This document shows positions 20,914 through 31,995 of a stretch of DNA of 64,000 nucleotides, one piece after another. The notes under the pieces are model-generated. The model searched no databases, had not been told where the DNA came from, and saw only the letters and a list, made by a program, of their open reading frames with translations. Numbering within the stretch: position 1 is the stretch's first letter; every line of letters starts with the position of its first letter. The position numbers and the translations under genes are program-made. The stretch is from NCBI GenBank assembly GCA_030374765.1, contig JARGXX010000088.1, positions 124,001-188,000 on the forward strand, written 5' to 3'. The stretch is from Agarophyton chilense. Taxonomy: Eukaryota; Rhodophyta; Florideophyceae; Gracilariales; Gracilariaceae.

Positions 20914-22562
20914 TTGCACGTGGCTTGCGGGAAGCTCCTTTTCACCACTGATATCTATTTCCTAATCGGAAGCCCAAACTGCGGGAAGCTCCTTTCCACT
21001 ACGACTAACAGCCCAAACTATGCGAATCCAGCAAAACTATTACTCCTTCTCCTCCTGCAACGTTTTCAAACTGGGAGAAGACTGACATTCCGACAGAGGA
21101 TAACAAAAGCCGCCCAACGCCGTCGTGATCGTCGCATAAATCGTATATCTCTACAACCACCTTTTTGCTCGGCGTTAGAGACTTTGTATGGATCAGGTGA
21201 TGATCAGGCTCTTATCACATTTTGTGGTGTCGACCACAGGAGCATTTGCGATCTGCTGCCACGGTTTCAGAGTATTTTTGACTCCTACACTGCGTATAGA
21301 AAAAGCGATATGATAAAAATGATACCAAACATACAGAAAAGACGGGAAGACCACGATCGTTAACTGCTCTTTAGTGCCTGGCTTTAAAACTCACCTGGTA
21401 CCGTACCCGTGGTTCTGAGATGGTACTCTGTATGATATTTGGACTTACGGCTTCCGTAACTAGCCTTTTTATTCGTTTTGGTCTTCATATCCTGCTTAAG
21501 ATTCTAGCCGTCGATCCCAGCGCGGTAATACGCATGCCAACAGATGAAGAAATTAAATCTTTTCAAAAAGCTTTTGCAGCGAAGTACTCCTTGTTGAAGG
21601 ATTTATATGCTGTTGCGGATGGATAAAAAGTCTATTTGCAACAATCCGGTGAAAACGTCATACAAAATATGTTTTACAATGGTTGGAAGCATGGTCATTA
21701 CGTAGGAAATATTTTTGTCCTTGCTCCCAGTGGAGTTGTTATAGCGTGCGCTACAAATGCCCCTGGGTCAATGAACGATTCTACTATATCTGAATGGGAA
21801 TCCGATTATAAAAAGCGGGAGGAGGATGTAGATATTCGCAATTATTGCATTAAACTGAGCATTTCATCGAAGTATGAAATAATTTATCATTCATGGTTGC
21901 AGAGGTTGCATTAGCGAATCAAAGAGGAGAGTGAATATTATTATACGTAGTTCGTGGAGAGGGTATTACAAAGCGGTACACAGTAGAGCTATCATTATGA
22001 GGGATCACCCAGAGCGCTATAAGAGCCGCTACGTCTGTGCGGCGCTCTAGTAAAGAACACCATCTTCTACAAAAACAACGAATACCGATTATCACTTCAA
22101 CACATCTGACTTCACAGCCTCGAGGAGGCCGTAGCCTGCCACACCTGTATCCCAGCTTCGAGGAAGCCGGACTACATCAAGTGGTAAGTTACCTCTACCA
22201 TGTATTTAACCAACTATCTCCAGTGTTATCTTCTCTTGTTTTCTACATGTTTCTCGACAGAGGTACATACGAAGACTGAAGGAACCAGTGTTGTCGATTC
22301 TGCCTTTTCAAGAGCACATTATCCGTTCCTTATCCAGTTGGCACAGGACATTCCATTGACAAATGTTTATGATGAAATAATAAAAGCCAGACAAGCAACT
22401 TCTGCTCGCCAGGCATCGGAGTGGAGAATGAGGCACTTTCAAGGATCATTTCTTATACTAAAGGACTGGCAGGTTTTTGAAGAAAGAGGGGAACGAAGAT
22501 TAACAAATAACTTTGTCGTTTACTTGTTCAATTACAGGTCAAGAATGGTTGGAATCAATTAG
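20914..22562 (+). pseudogene. Harbinger/PIF-like DDE transposase
   Basis: A fossil transposase of the DDE_4 (Harbinger) type. The N-terminal helix-turn-helix part is at about 21060-21330 (LETLYGSGDDQALITFCGVDHRS, LLPRFQSIFDSYT). The section MVLCMIFGLTASVTSLFIRF (21420-21626) precedes the first catalytic Asp in AVADG. NMFYNGWKHGHYVGN and GSMNDSTISEWE (21636-21830) hold the second Asp. The frame is then disrupted by about 430 bp of unrelated or rearranged sequence and resumes at 22270 with VVDSAFSRAHYPFL, and ends with QVFEERGERRL and NYRSRMVGIN at 22562. At least five stops or frameshifts are present. Such transposases act with a Myb-like partner, and a candidate partner lies convergently at 23845-22600. 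Confidence 0.75.
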
Positions 22563-22599
22563 ATCCTTTCCACGTACATGCCACATTTGAGTGTGGACG

Positions 22600-23845
22600 C
22601 AAATGACTTTCTCCTGACTACGGAGTGCTAGCTGTAATAAATTTGAGTGAAAACTATACCTCCTTTCCGAAGCTTTGGTTCCCTTTGGACTGCCATGCGT
22701 CCCATTTGTTCCTGTACCTTTGGCTACCAACAGCATCATCATCTGCGTAAAGTTTTCTCTACTAGCAAGTTCGTCCGCTCTGTGCAACGTTTCATCTTCC
22801 ATTTGTTGTTACCTACATTCCCCCTCGCCGGCTCTCATCTCGTCCCTTTTCTTCCATTCCTCCTCCCTGCGTTCTCTTTGTTCTATTCTTTCCCTTTCAA
22901 ACCGTTTCCTGTCTTTCTCCCGACGCTCTCTCCCCTGCACAATAGAGATATTAAAAATCCCCATCAAGTCTCCTGTTCTATCGTCGGACCGCATCGTTGT
23001 TAGACTCTTCCTGTCAAGGGGTAAAACATGTGATACAACCGAACCTGACCATGAAATTTTGTTTGCAGTATCGTTCCTGCCGCCGTCATCTTCGTCTTCC
23101 TCTTCTCAGCCACAATCATCTTCCCCATCCTCCGTAAAAAAAATAGGCCCGAAATCACTATCATCTCCTTCCCCCAAGTCTACGCGCTCCATTACAAGCT
23201 CTCTAATGCACTTCGCGCGCAAAACGTTTGGGGGAATTCTAGGGCCCCCTGCTGGCGTTCGACTGCGGTACAGCAAGGCAAATTTCCTTCGCAGCGAGTC
23301 CGGTGCTCTCTTCTCTTCTGGAAAACTGATGATGTGCAGCTGCGCTATTGGCTCCCATTCTTCCTGGCAAGCCGGAAGTGCCTCCTCTATTGCCTCAAGG
23401 AGGCACTCCACCTCATCATCTGTAAATGTTGCCCCACGACCTCCAACAGCTGTTGTGTTCCTTCTTGCTCTACCACCGCCTCTATATCTTCCACCACCCC
23501 CACACCGACCTCGAACGTTACCACTCCCTCGCGGAGATGCTCTGCTCCCCCCACTATGATTCTCGCGACCCCGACCGCGACCCTGACCAAAACTACTCTC
23601 ATGTTCCACGGTTCTATTTCCCCTACTTTCGGTGCCTGTGCCGCGTTTTTGTCTTCGCAGAACCCCCGAGAGTCCCAAGAGTTGATTGCTGCAAGCTGCG
23701 TTTGCGAAACTGGTTTCTGTGGCGAAACGGCAGCGCCCGTACACTCGTACGGTTGGTGTGGGGGGGTGTGGGAAGGGGAGGGGGGATCTGCGCTCTGCGG
23801 GGTGCTCGGTATTTTTTGATTGTCAGTGTGAGCTGCAGTTGCCAT
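22600..23845 (-). pseudogene. Myb/SANT-like Harbinger accessory protein with RGG box
   Basis: Starts at an ATG at 23845 (MATAAHTDNQ), with a probable frameshift near 23600. Then one frame runs from 23744 down to about 22600, interrupted only by a TGA at about 23106 and a TAA at about 22809. After a Gly/Arg-rich segment (GRGRGRENHSGG, GGGGRYRGGGRARRN) comes a trihelix/SANT-like domain: FTDDEVECLLEAIEEALP, EEWEPIAQLH, RAPDSLRRKFALLYR, IPPNVLRAKCIRELV. An acidic block (EDGEDDCG) and a highly charged helix (RRREKDRKRFERERIEQRERREEEWKKRDE-type, within 22994-22809) follow. In Harbinger elements the Myb-like protein binds transposon ends and brings the transposase into the nucleus. The convergent layout with the transposase supports that role. 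The RGG box is an unusual extra. Confidence 0.7.
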
Positions 23846-24119
23846 TTTGGGTTGTGGAAGGTGCTCGTGGGCGGCGGTGCTTTGAATTTGGTTGGGGCGG
23901 GAGTGGTGGTGAAGTAGGGCGGTCGTAGATTTTTGGTTGGAGGTTATGGTGGGTGGCCGAACCGTACAATGTGGCGTTGTGTTTGCGCGAAGTGGGTGGA
24001 ATTTTCTGCGCTAAGCATATGGGAGTTTGAAGCCTTCTTGGGAAGGGCAGGGTTGGGAGGTGGCGATGGTTGTGGAGCTTGGTGTCGGGAGTAGCGGTTG
24101 GGGAGATAGAAAGTTAGAA

Positions 24120-25040
24120 TGGGTCACTTTGTGCGTCTGCCGTGTGAGGGGCAAAGTGAGGTGGGAGTGCTTCGCGATGTGGCAGAACTGAAAAAGAGAG
24201 TTGGGGCAGTGTGGCGGGATGCGGAAAAGGGAGTGCCGCAGAATGGAGAACGGTCTGCGGCGGAACAGGGAAGAGGGAGTGCGGCAGAAGTCAGAAAGGG
24301 GTGCGGCGGTGTGACGGTGTGGCGGAAAGAAAAATGGCCTTTGTTGCGGAAGGGTGAAGGCGCCCCGCGGCGGTGCAACGGTCCAGCAGTACGGCGATGC
24401 GGCAGTACAGAGCAACGGAGACGAGAGGTATGTGGGGGTGCAGTGCAATTAAAAACTGAGGGTGTGGCTGTGAAGAGGAACAGAGCAAGAGGGTACGGTG
24501 GTTGGCGCAAGAGAAAAGCGCAGTGGTGAGGTGCACTACAAGAGAAAAACGGCGTTGTGACGATGGCGGCGGAAGGAAAAATAGAAGGTGCGGCGGTGCA
24601 CCGAAAGAGAGAAGATCGATGAGGTTTGGCGGCGGTCAGGAGCAAGATACGAACAGGGTGCGCCGGCACAATGAAAGGAAAGGGGCGGTGTGGCGTTGCA
24701 GGGTAAGGAAGAAATGAAAGTTCGCTGGTGCTTCAAAAGGAAAAAATATGATGCGGAGGTGCTGAAGTGCAGAGGTGCGGTGGTGCGGTGGTAAGGTGGT
24801 GCGATGGTGTGGAGATGCGGAGGTGTGAACGTGAAGAGAAACTGTGGAACAAGGGGCGCTGGGGTGGTAAAAGGGAGACGGGGCGGTGCGGAAATGCGAA
24901 GGAAGAAAGAAGGGAATTTGCGGCGGTGCGGCAAAAGGTAGAAGAAAGAGACTTTGGTTCGGCGGTTTCGCCGAAGAAAAAGGTTGGGTGCGGCGATGCG
25001 ATGGTGCGCCGGGGTGGACTGGAGCGTGGGTTTTAGGGAG
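24120..25040. repeat. GCGGTG-rich low-complexity tract
   Basis: Plus strand strongly purine- and G-rich, built of irregular units such as GTGCGGCGGTG, GGTGCGGAAA and GCGGTGCGG separated by A-rich runs. Long open frames appear on both strands here (24669-24124 minus, 25099-24536 minus), but these are the predictable result of a missing-stop composition, not evidence of genes. The region could be a degenerate minisatellite and has many short G-runs. Confidence 0.6.
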
Positions 25041-25060
25041 CGGGGTTTGTCGGGGGGATA

Positions 25061-27009
25061 TTTGAGGGAGCTGCCGGAACAGTGAGGTTGTGTACGCACA
25101 ATGGTAGTCTAGTCCGTGCATCAGGCTCGAGCAAAGGAGTGCGATAAGCGTACAAAATTGACCCAGACTGCATTGATTTTGATTGTCTTTGTCTGTGCAC
25201 ATTTTGTGTTTTTATGTTTTAAGGAAGCGCCCACTGTAGAACTCGATAGGCTTCACCTTCTCAACATTTTGACTCAATCTCCCTTCCTCATCTCCCTCCA
25301 TACTTTCAGCGATTTGCAGTTCACTGCCGCACTTCGAGCAGTCGAAAACACACATCTATTTTGTCCGAGCTGCTCTGTACAAAGTGCCAAACACTACTGA
25401 ACTCTTCCCTCTTGTAATGGAAATAGAGAATTGATTCTTTTATTCTCTCTCTGCGCCTTACGAATGCCTGATTAAGTATCTTTTTTGTCTCCTGCAGGAG
25501 TTTTTGTGCAGTACTTTAACTTATCTCTTTCTCCACGGCACGTCTCTGTATTCGAACTCAGAGATATCACGCCCTGACGCCTATTGTAGCCATCTGTGCA
25601 GAGATTCTTCTTTTTATCAGAATGAAATTCTCTCTTTATAGAGTTACTCTTATTCTTACTAATATTAAGCTGAAAAACATCAGTGTTTCTATTGTCACGA
25701 AAAGTACATTGCATGTTTTCTGAACATGCCTGCTCAGTGACTTACGCTTCTGTATTCAATTGTTTGGCATGTCCGCAAAAGTCATTTGTTTCTATCTTTG
25801 TCGTACGCGTCATCGGAATAATTTCTTCCATGTGATTCCATTTCCTCCTTGGTTGGGTACGTGTGCGAATAAAAAGGATGGTAATCTTAGAGCATTCTAC
25901 CATGGCTGTGGTGTAGCCTGCTTTCTAATGTGCCTCCTTGCTAGTAACAACCAACTGCCAGACGCGACTTTTAACATCTTAGAGCTTCAATAGTTCCAAC
26001 TTTGAATGCCTTTCCAAGCACTTGTAAAGCGTTAACTATGTTATATCTTCTACCTAGGTCACAGGTACATATTCACCATCCACAAGAATTCCTAACATAT
26101 TGTCCGTTATAGAAGCTTTATTCGAAGTTCTGACTTGTGACTTGAATCCAGGTTCCTTGCTTTTTTCCTCAACGTTTACTTCGTAGATCTTACGATCTTT
26201 TTAAAATGTACATTTTTAGAGAACCCCAATGTCCTGAAGCAGCGGAGCTTCCAATCCTACAATAGTTGACTATAAGACATTGGCCGGGTTTTTCTACATG
26301 AATTTCTCCTTCGATTTCGGTTCGTTGGGACAAAAGCAATCTGCTCTCCCGAAGTAGTTAATATGCCATATCGCGTGTCATTGCAAAAAACCGGCATCAT
26401 AGGAGTAGTCCAGACTCCCTCCGATAAGCGATCTTGTGATCGGAATGCCTTTATATCCAGTTTGTTTTGAATATATACCGTTAGAGCCGACAGTTCTAAT
26501 TAATGGAGCTTCTAGACAAAAATCTTGGATCCCACGTAGATGTAAAGCCATAATTAAAATGACAAAAGTGCGTTAAATAAAAGTAAGTTGTTCTATGAGT
26601 TGAGCAACAATGACACTGCCCACATGGTATTACTAATTGAATGGAAATTCAGGAGTAGAAACGACAACATTGTTTTAAACTGCTATTTACTATAGTCAAT
26701 ACTCTTTAAATTTCAAAGCCAATAACTACTTTTAAAAATAGTCATTGCAAAAAATCTCAATCTACCTGATGTCTTTAACAGCTCTCTAAAGACCGCTTTC
26801 CCTTTCAAGCTCATTGCAAACACAAAATTGCACCTGCAACGAATCCAATAACTCTTTACCACGCAACAAAATCAGTTGCCAATATACATGCGGCGGTCAT
26901 GAGGCGTGAATCAAATATACTGCAGTACCCGAGTAACTTTACCAAATTTGAATCAAACGAAAACAATTATTCTCGTACACTTATTTAGGATTTCTTTTAC
27001 TTTCAGAAT
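25061..27009. other. Long stretch without recognised gene
   Basis: A/T-rich DNA with only short frames. 25116-25400 could encode a short protein with one hydrophobic segment (LILIVFVCAHFVFLCF), but nothing supports it as a gene. No repeat, RNA gene or LTR recognised. Confidence 0.5.
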
Positions 27010-28735
27010 GGTTCACAGATTATTATGGAAATGACTAATTTATCTTCGAAAGAATTTAATCTGCTTCAGGTGTTTGTAGAAGGAATCGTTGATACAAAAA
27101 TTGAATGTTGGTCGGTGACAAAAAATCTTCTTCTCTGCAAAAGAAATTTATAACTCTCAAAGAACCCAAGCATTCCAGAAAGTGGGATATGCTGGAGAAT
27201 ACTTTAAAATCTAATGGAGCCACTTTTGATCGATTGACCATGACGTTCATCAGCGTTTAAAGCTTGGAAGCATATGAACTGTTCGTCGAACACGAAGACA
27301 AAAACTGGCCCATGAAGAAACAAATGCAATAAAACCTTTAACATTCAAAACATACAAATACTGCCCATACCTCACTGATGAGACATTTAAACAGTCCTAT
27401 CGTCCTGCAGGAAGTATGCTGGAAGGCAAAAAGTATTACAGTGGAAACCATAAACTGCATGGCTATAAAATCGAAGTGTCTGTCTTACCGAATGGCTTTT
27501 GCTTTGTTGATCTTCATGCGCTCTCCGGAATCAAGAGCTGATGTTGATATTTTTTTATACATATGTGGGTGGATCTTCAAAAAGATCTTTTGCAAACTGT
27601 GAGCGTCAAAGCTGACTTCTCAGTCGATGACCAGAGTCTGCTTTGTGCCGGGCTTTATATAGTTCCAAAATGCAGTGTAATAATTTCCTAGTTATCATCA
27701 AATTCTACATCCTAAGTGTCTTATACGCATAGACCATTATAGGGGAAAGACACGCAAGATGTCTTTTCAGATCATCCTTAGGAATCCTTGAGGATGTACA
27801 GAGTTGATCATAGATGTCGCCTGAATGCGACATCGTCCTTGCAGCACGCAAGCGTTTCCATTTCTGCACACACAGATGCCCAGTTTGTCAAATAAAATAT
27901 TCCACCATTCCATTTCCTTCTCGCTATTTCTCCACATTCTTCAAACGGCTCCAAAACTTTATAATGCATATTTAATTTTGGTGATTTATTAGATGAATAC
28001 GAAAATTGGTGGAATGTTTTCATGGAAAAAGGGTATTAAAGAGCTTCAGAACATCTTAGAGCACCAACACCAAAAAGAAAACCGCAGCGTGGAGTAATGA
28101 AAGGGGTAGGACTAACAACACTCGACGGTGCTACAAACAATACGTTTACTACGCAGCGGTACTTCTCGGCTGAGGCTCCCTTCTTTCGCTGCGGTGTTCG
28201 CAGACCATACGACTTAAGTAGACTGTAGACCGCAGATCCCCAGGAATATCTAACTATGGAAACATCTGTGAAACTCTACAGTACAGACCTATCCGGCGTG
28301 TAGGCTATTCGGGTTGCATACGATCATTATCGATACTGTATATTATACCATTAAAGATGCATTATCGATACAGTATATTATACCGTAAAAGATGTGCATC
28401 GGTTTTCGCAACCTTCCACACAGGACCTTACACAGGATTACTGTCTGGCAACGGTGAAGAACCTAACCGTAAAAAGACACCCGATCGCATCATTGTCGAA
28501 AATCATTTTGGGCATTTGACGCAATTGTGGATTGATATTTAAAAGATATTTTGTTGGGGTGAAAAATCTTATGATGATATGTTATTTGTTTGTTTGGGTA
28601 TAGTTAATTTTTATTTGAGTTGGCATCCACTTCGTGGAAGAAATGGCGATTTTTATGGCAGAATTCGTATTCGTTTATACTCCATTGGGGACGAAATTGT
28701 TCAAAAACCTCTCCCGGCGCAAAGAAAATGTAACG
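27010..28735 (+). pseudogene. Second Harbinger/DDE_4-like transposase fossil
   Basis: Recognised from scattered blocks on the plus strand, in order: YKYCPYLTDETFKQSYRPAG and GKKYYSGNHKLHGYKIEVSV (27350-27480), DEYENWWNVFMEKGY (near 28000) then RAPTPKRKPQRGV (28070), DRIIVENHFGHLTQLWIDI (28480-28540), and YDDMLFVCLGIVNFYLSWHPL to RIRLYSIGDEIVQK near 28570-28720. These follow the order of DDE transposases in which ENYFGR carries the catalytic Glu and WHPL precedes the C-terminus. Stops and frameshifts lie between every block, and there is a 35-bp tandem duplication inside. It belongs to a different family from the transposase at 20914-22562. Confidence 0.6.
28326..28395 (+). repeat. 35-bp tandem duplication
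   Basis: Two adjacent copies, 28326-28360 and 28361-28395, each starting ATTATCGATAC and ending AAAGATG, with three or four differences. It lies inside the transposase fossil and lengthens it out of frame. Confidence 0.85.
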
Positions 28736-28739
28736 TCAA

Positions 28740-29102
28740 GTGATAGATGAGAGTGAGCTCAATGTTCAACGATCTTGGATTAGATAAAGACACGATCCAT
28801 CCAAACATCTAGTAATGAACAATGTGTTTTATTGATAGTTATGTGGATTGTTGTTTTCTATGCAATACAATGTAATTTTCGTTGACTGCTGGTCTTCAAA
28901 AGCATTATAGGAACTGTGCTAATTTTTACCTTCGATGTATTTGTGACTTATTTCTGTGGGAACAACATGGTAATGGAGGTACTGACTTTGTCTTTGGGAG
29001 ATCTATAGTCAGTCACGGAGCATTCTGTCTGTTTTAATTAGAATCTACAAATTGCGCTTCGCTTCACTTCTTTGGGGAACACAAATCGGTCGGCACCGAG
29101 CT
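28740..29102. other. Stretch without recognised gene
   Basis: Between the transposase fossil and the Gypsy-B fragment. Nothing recognised; it may include the 3' end of the DNA transposon. Confidence 0.4.
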
Positions 29103-30713
29103 TCTGTCAACTGTGTCAACATGCTCCTGTTCCTTTACAGGTTTTTGAGACCTTCCGTATTGAGCTTCGTTACAACCGCAGCCCAATGGTTGTTAGAAGC
29201 ATCCGTATAAACACACAGTGCCTTTCTTCGTCGGGGGTAGGATAAGAAGACGGCATTACGCAAGCTGTCCTGTAGATCTCTGAAGGCCTCCTTGTGTTTC
29301 TGGGCCCAGGACAGGGTGTGCAACGGCATCCCCTTAATTGCCCGCTTCTCTCTCTTTGCGGCCTTCGTATATGCTTCCTCGAGAACTGTAACCAAGGATG
29401 CAACTCGTCGTTCAAATTCGGGGACCGAGATTGCCATCCATCGGCAACAGTGTATGAATTCACACCATTCCTCCGCGAACTCCGGTTCTTGCATATCTTT
29501 CAGACCATGCATGTTGGTTGGGTCCATGCTGTATCCGTCTTTGTTTGACACTCTTCCACACCATCTTATCTCGCGGGCAAACAGCTTGCACTTTTTGCCG
29601 AAAGAAAGAGATGGATTTCCTTACATATCTCGAAGAATCGCCCCAGGGTTGAGAGCAACTCCTTTTCATCGCGCCCATGGATGTTAAAATCGTCGATCCA
29701 TGCTTTCAGTTTCTTTCGTAGCTTTTGAAAGACAGGTTCTATGGTTGACTGAAAATGGGCTGCTGCATTCGTCAACCTGGGTCTGACTCTTGTTGAGGAG
29801 TAAGTTCCGTCTGGGCAGACAACACCACAGGACTCATATGAGTCTGTATACAATGGGAGCTGCCAATATCCATGAACATAGTCAATTACTTCGAAGCAAT
29901 TGCTCGCTTGTAAGTCCTGTATTTCGGACTCCAAGTACGGCATTGGCGAAGCCTGCTTGAACGTGGCAGCATTCACAGGTCGAAGGTCAATCGCACATCT
30001 GTCCTGCGCTTTGGAGCCATTCTTTGGCACCAACAAAGACGCTGCTTGCCATTCTTCGTGGGGGTTTGGTATAAAAATGCCTAGTTCCAGCAGTTTTGCA
30101 ACGTATGCTTCTAAGAAGGCTCCTTGCGGCGCTTCATATCTGCGCGCTTTTACCTTCACCGGCCGCTTCTCTGTTTGTAACTTGATACGAATTGGGGGCA
30201 CTCTAGCTGGGTCAGATTTCCCCACCCTTAATCGAAAATCGGTTTGAACTCGTCGATAAGCTTTTCGAGCTCCATTAGTCCCTCCTCAGACATTCCATTT
30301 TCTTTGGCCTGATCAACGAGCGATCTCAGGGATCTATCGAGGTCTGCAGGTTCATCTTCGCCTAGATCAAAGTAAACATCGGATTCCTCGAGCTGATCGT
30401 CGTTCTCTCCTCCCTGGCTGTGGTACACGCCATTAATACGTATAGAGGTTATCCTACTGAATTCTTGGGATATGCGTCGTGCGGCGTCGTCCTCCATCGC
30501 CTATTGTACATTGATGACCCCTTTGTATTTGTCACACGCAGCTGTACGAAGCACTTTGTTGTCGCAACCAATGGCTTGTAGTACATGCCTTCTGATAATA
30601 ACACTTTCAGATTCCACATTCGCAGTTTTCCACGGGATGGATCTCATGACCAGTCTTGTACCATGTCGAATACGGAAGTGTACATCCATGACAACCTGGT
30701 GGGTATAGCACAC
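29103..30713 (-). pseudogene. Gypsy-B pol fragment, copy 2: protease tail, RT, start of RNase H
   Basis: From 30713 down: a protease-like tail (CYTHQVVMDVHFRIRHGTRL, QAIGCDNKVLRT), an acidic linker (DVYFDLGEDEPADLD), RT with YEAPQGAFLEAYVAKLLELG, EWQAASLLVPK, CAIDLRPVNA, VIDYVHGYWQLPL, AAAHFQSTIEP and the catalytic LKAWIDDFNIHGRDE. These are followed by ECCEFIHCCRWMA-like connection motifs and the first RNase H strand CVYTDASNNHWAAVV. It stops at about 29103 without integrase or LTR. A few stops and frameshifts break it. The DDFN form of the RT active site sets this family apart from the YLDD/YIDD elements elsewhere in the window. It is directly abutted at about 30715 by Gypsy-C in the opposite orientation. 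Confidence 0.8.
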
Positions 30714-30721
30714 TTCCCCAG

Positions 30722-31956
30722 GGTCTCTTTCCGAAGAAGCAAAGGACTATGATTCTGTTAAAAAGACTTTGATTAACCGTTTTGGTGAAGTCGAAGAGCC
30801 TGAAGAAGATATCCGATTAGCAATCTCGGCCAATTTTGATTACGGTGACCTAGTTCGTTCAATGAATTTCATGGATAACCTTTTCGAAAAAGCTGGATTC
30901 AATTCCAAAGCGAAGTTCGGCTTATTGAAAAAGGCCGTTATGGATAAAGCAGATCTTGCCCAGTTCATCGTTTTTCGAGGTGCAGAGGATTATGATGAGT
31001 TCAAAGTTCAAGTAAGAGCATTCGACTTTGCCAAGAAAACGATGAGACACCATGTCTCATTTGTGACATCGCCCAAGCAAATTATCCACAATCCTAGGTC
31101 AAACGGAGGTCCTTCCTCTTAAGGTTTCGAGTCAAAGGTCGACAGGTTAGCAGATCAGTAGGCACAGTTGTCTCTTATGGTTAAGAAGTACCAAACGGAT
31201 CGCCGGGATCTAGATAAGTCTTGTTCATACTGCAAAAAACCGGGACATTTTTCCTCCCAATGTGATTCAAACCCCCATCGTGATAAAAGATGCGACGGGT
31301 GTGGAAAGATGGGACACACTGAGATGACCTGTTGGCGTTAGGTCGGGCCCGGAGAAGCTCGGAGATTACCCAATGGCTGAGAAAACAAGATAGGGCATTC
31401 GAACCAGTCAAAAAGCGGGACTGAGCCTGTTTCAATTGTAACGGAGAATCTGGGGACGGGCGGTGTTGTGGCTACCGCAGAACGAACTGTGGACGGACAA
31501 GCCTTCCCAAAGCAACCCCGCTCGGATGGCAGAGCCCCCATTCCATTCTTGTTGAACCAGCCTCGTTACGAAAGATTGCATCATCAGAAGAGTGACGAAA
31601 AGAAGCCCAGAAAGTCGAAACCAAGAAATTCGAAGAAAGAAAATATACCCGACCATGAAAGCAAGTATAATGTGATAACGGAATTGGCAAATGCCTCTTA
31701 GGGGATCACGTTTGGTCAGTTGATTCGTGGAGATGCCGATGATGCTAAGAAACAAATCAGGAAGCCGATCAGCCGCCAGAAAGCTCTTCGTCGACCTTTT
31801 GTTGGCCCTGTAGGCAAACATCCGAGACGTCTTAATGTCGCCCCTGTTGGAATCTTTGGGACCGAAACTGAGGCGTTAATGTATTCCGGCGCTGTTCCTA
31901 ACTTAATATCAACAAACTTATGTGACAAATTATCCTTGGATCCAACCGAAACTTGA
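30722..31956 (+). pseudogene. Gypsy-C gag and protease region
   Basis: A capsid-like part (TLINRFGEVEEPEEDIRLA, MNFMDNLFEKAGFNSKAKFG) is followed by two CCHC knuckles, CSYCKKPGHFSSQC and CDGCGKMGHTEMTC, at 31229-31332. A basic linker (KKPRKSKPRNSKKEN) comes next, then the protease at about 31850-31956, whose active site reads YSGAVPN instead of DSGAVPN, so the catalytic Asp is lost (TAT). In-frame stops occur at 31120, about 31158, 31339, 31378, 31699 and 31954. The same frame continues into pol at 31996, so Gag and Pol were a single reading frame in the ancestor. Confidence 0.75.
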
Positions 31957-31995
31957 AAAAGAATCACCATAGCCAATGGGGATAGCGCCCTTTTA

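Noticed and set aside
23334-25202. Long open frames on both strands (for example 23387-23845 minus beyond the Myb frame, 24124-24669 minus, 24536-25099 minus, 24636-25202 minus)
   Set aside because: They follow from G-rich, stop-poor composition; overlapping frames are equally open and the products are low-complexity His/Pro/Ser or Arg/Gly strings without domains.
25116-25400. KRTKLTQTA in a short plus-strand frame, reminiscent of the H3 tail
   Set aside because: Only scattered identity over eight residues and no further H3 match; unlike 61423 the following residues are hydrophobic. Chance.
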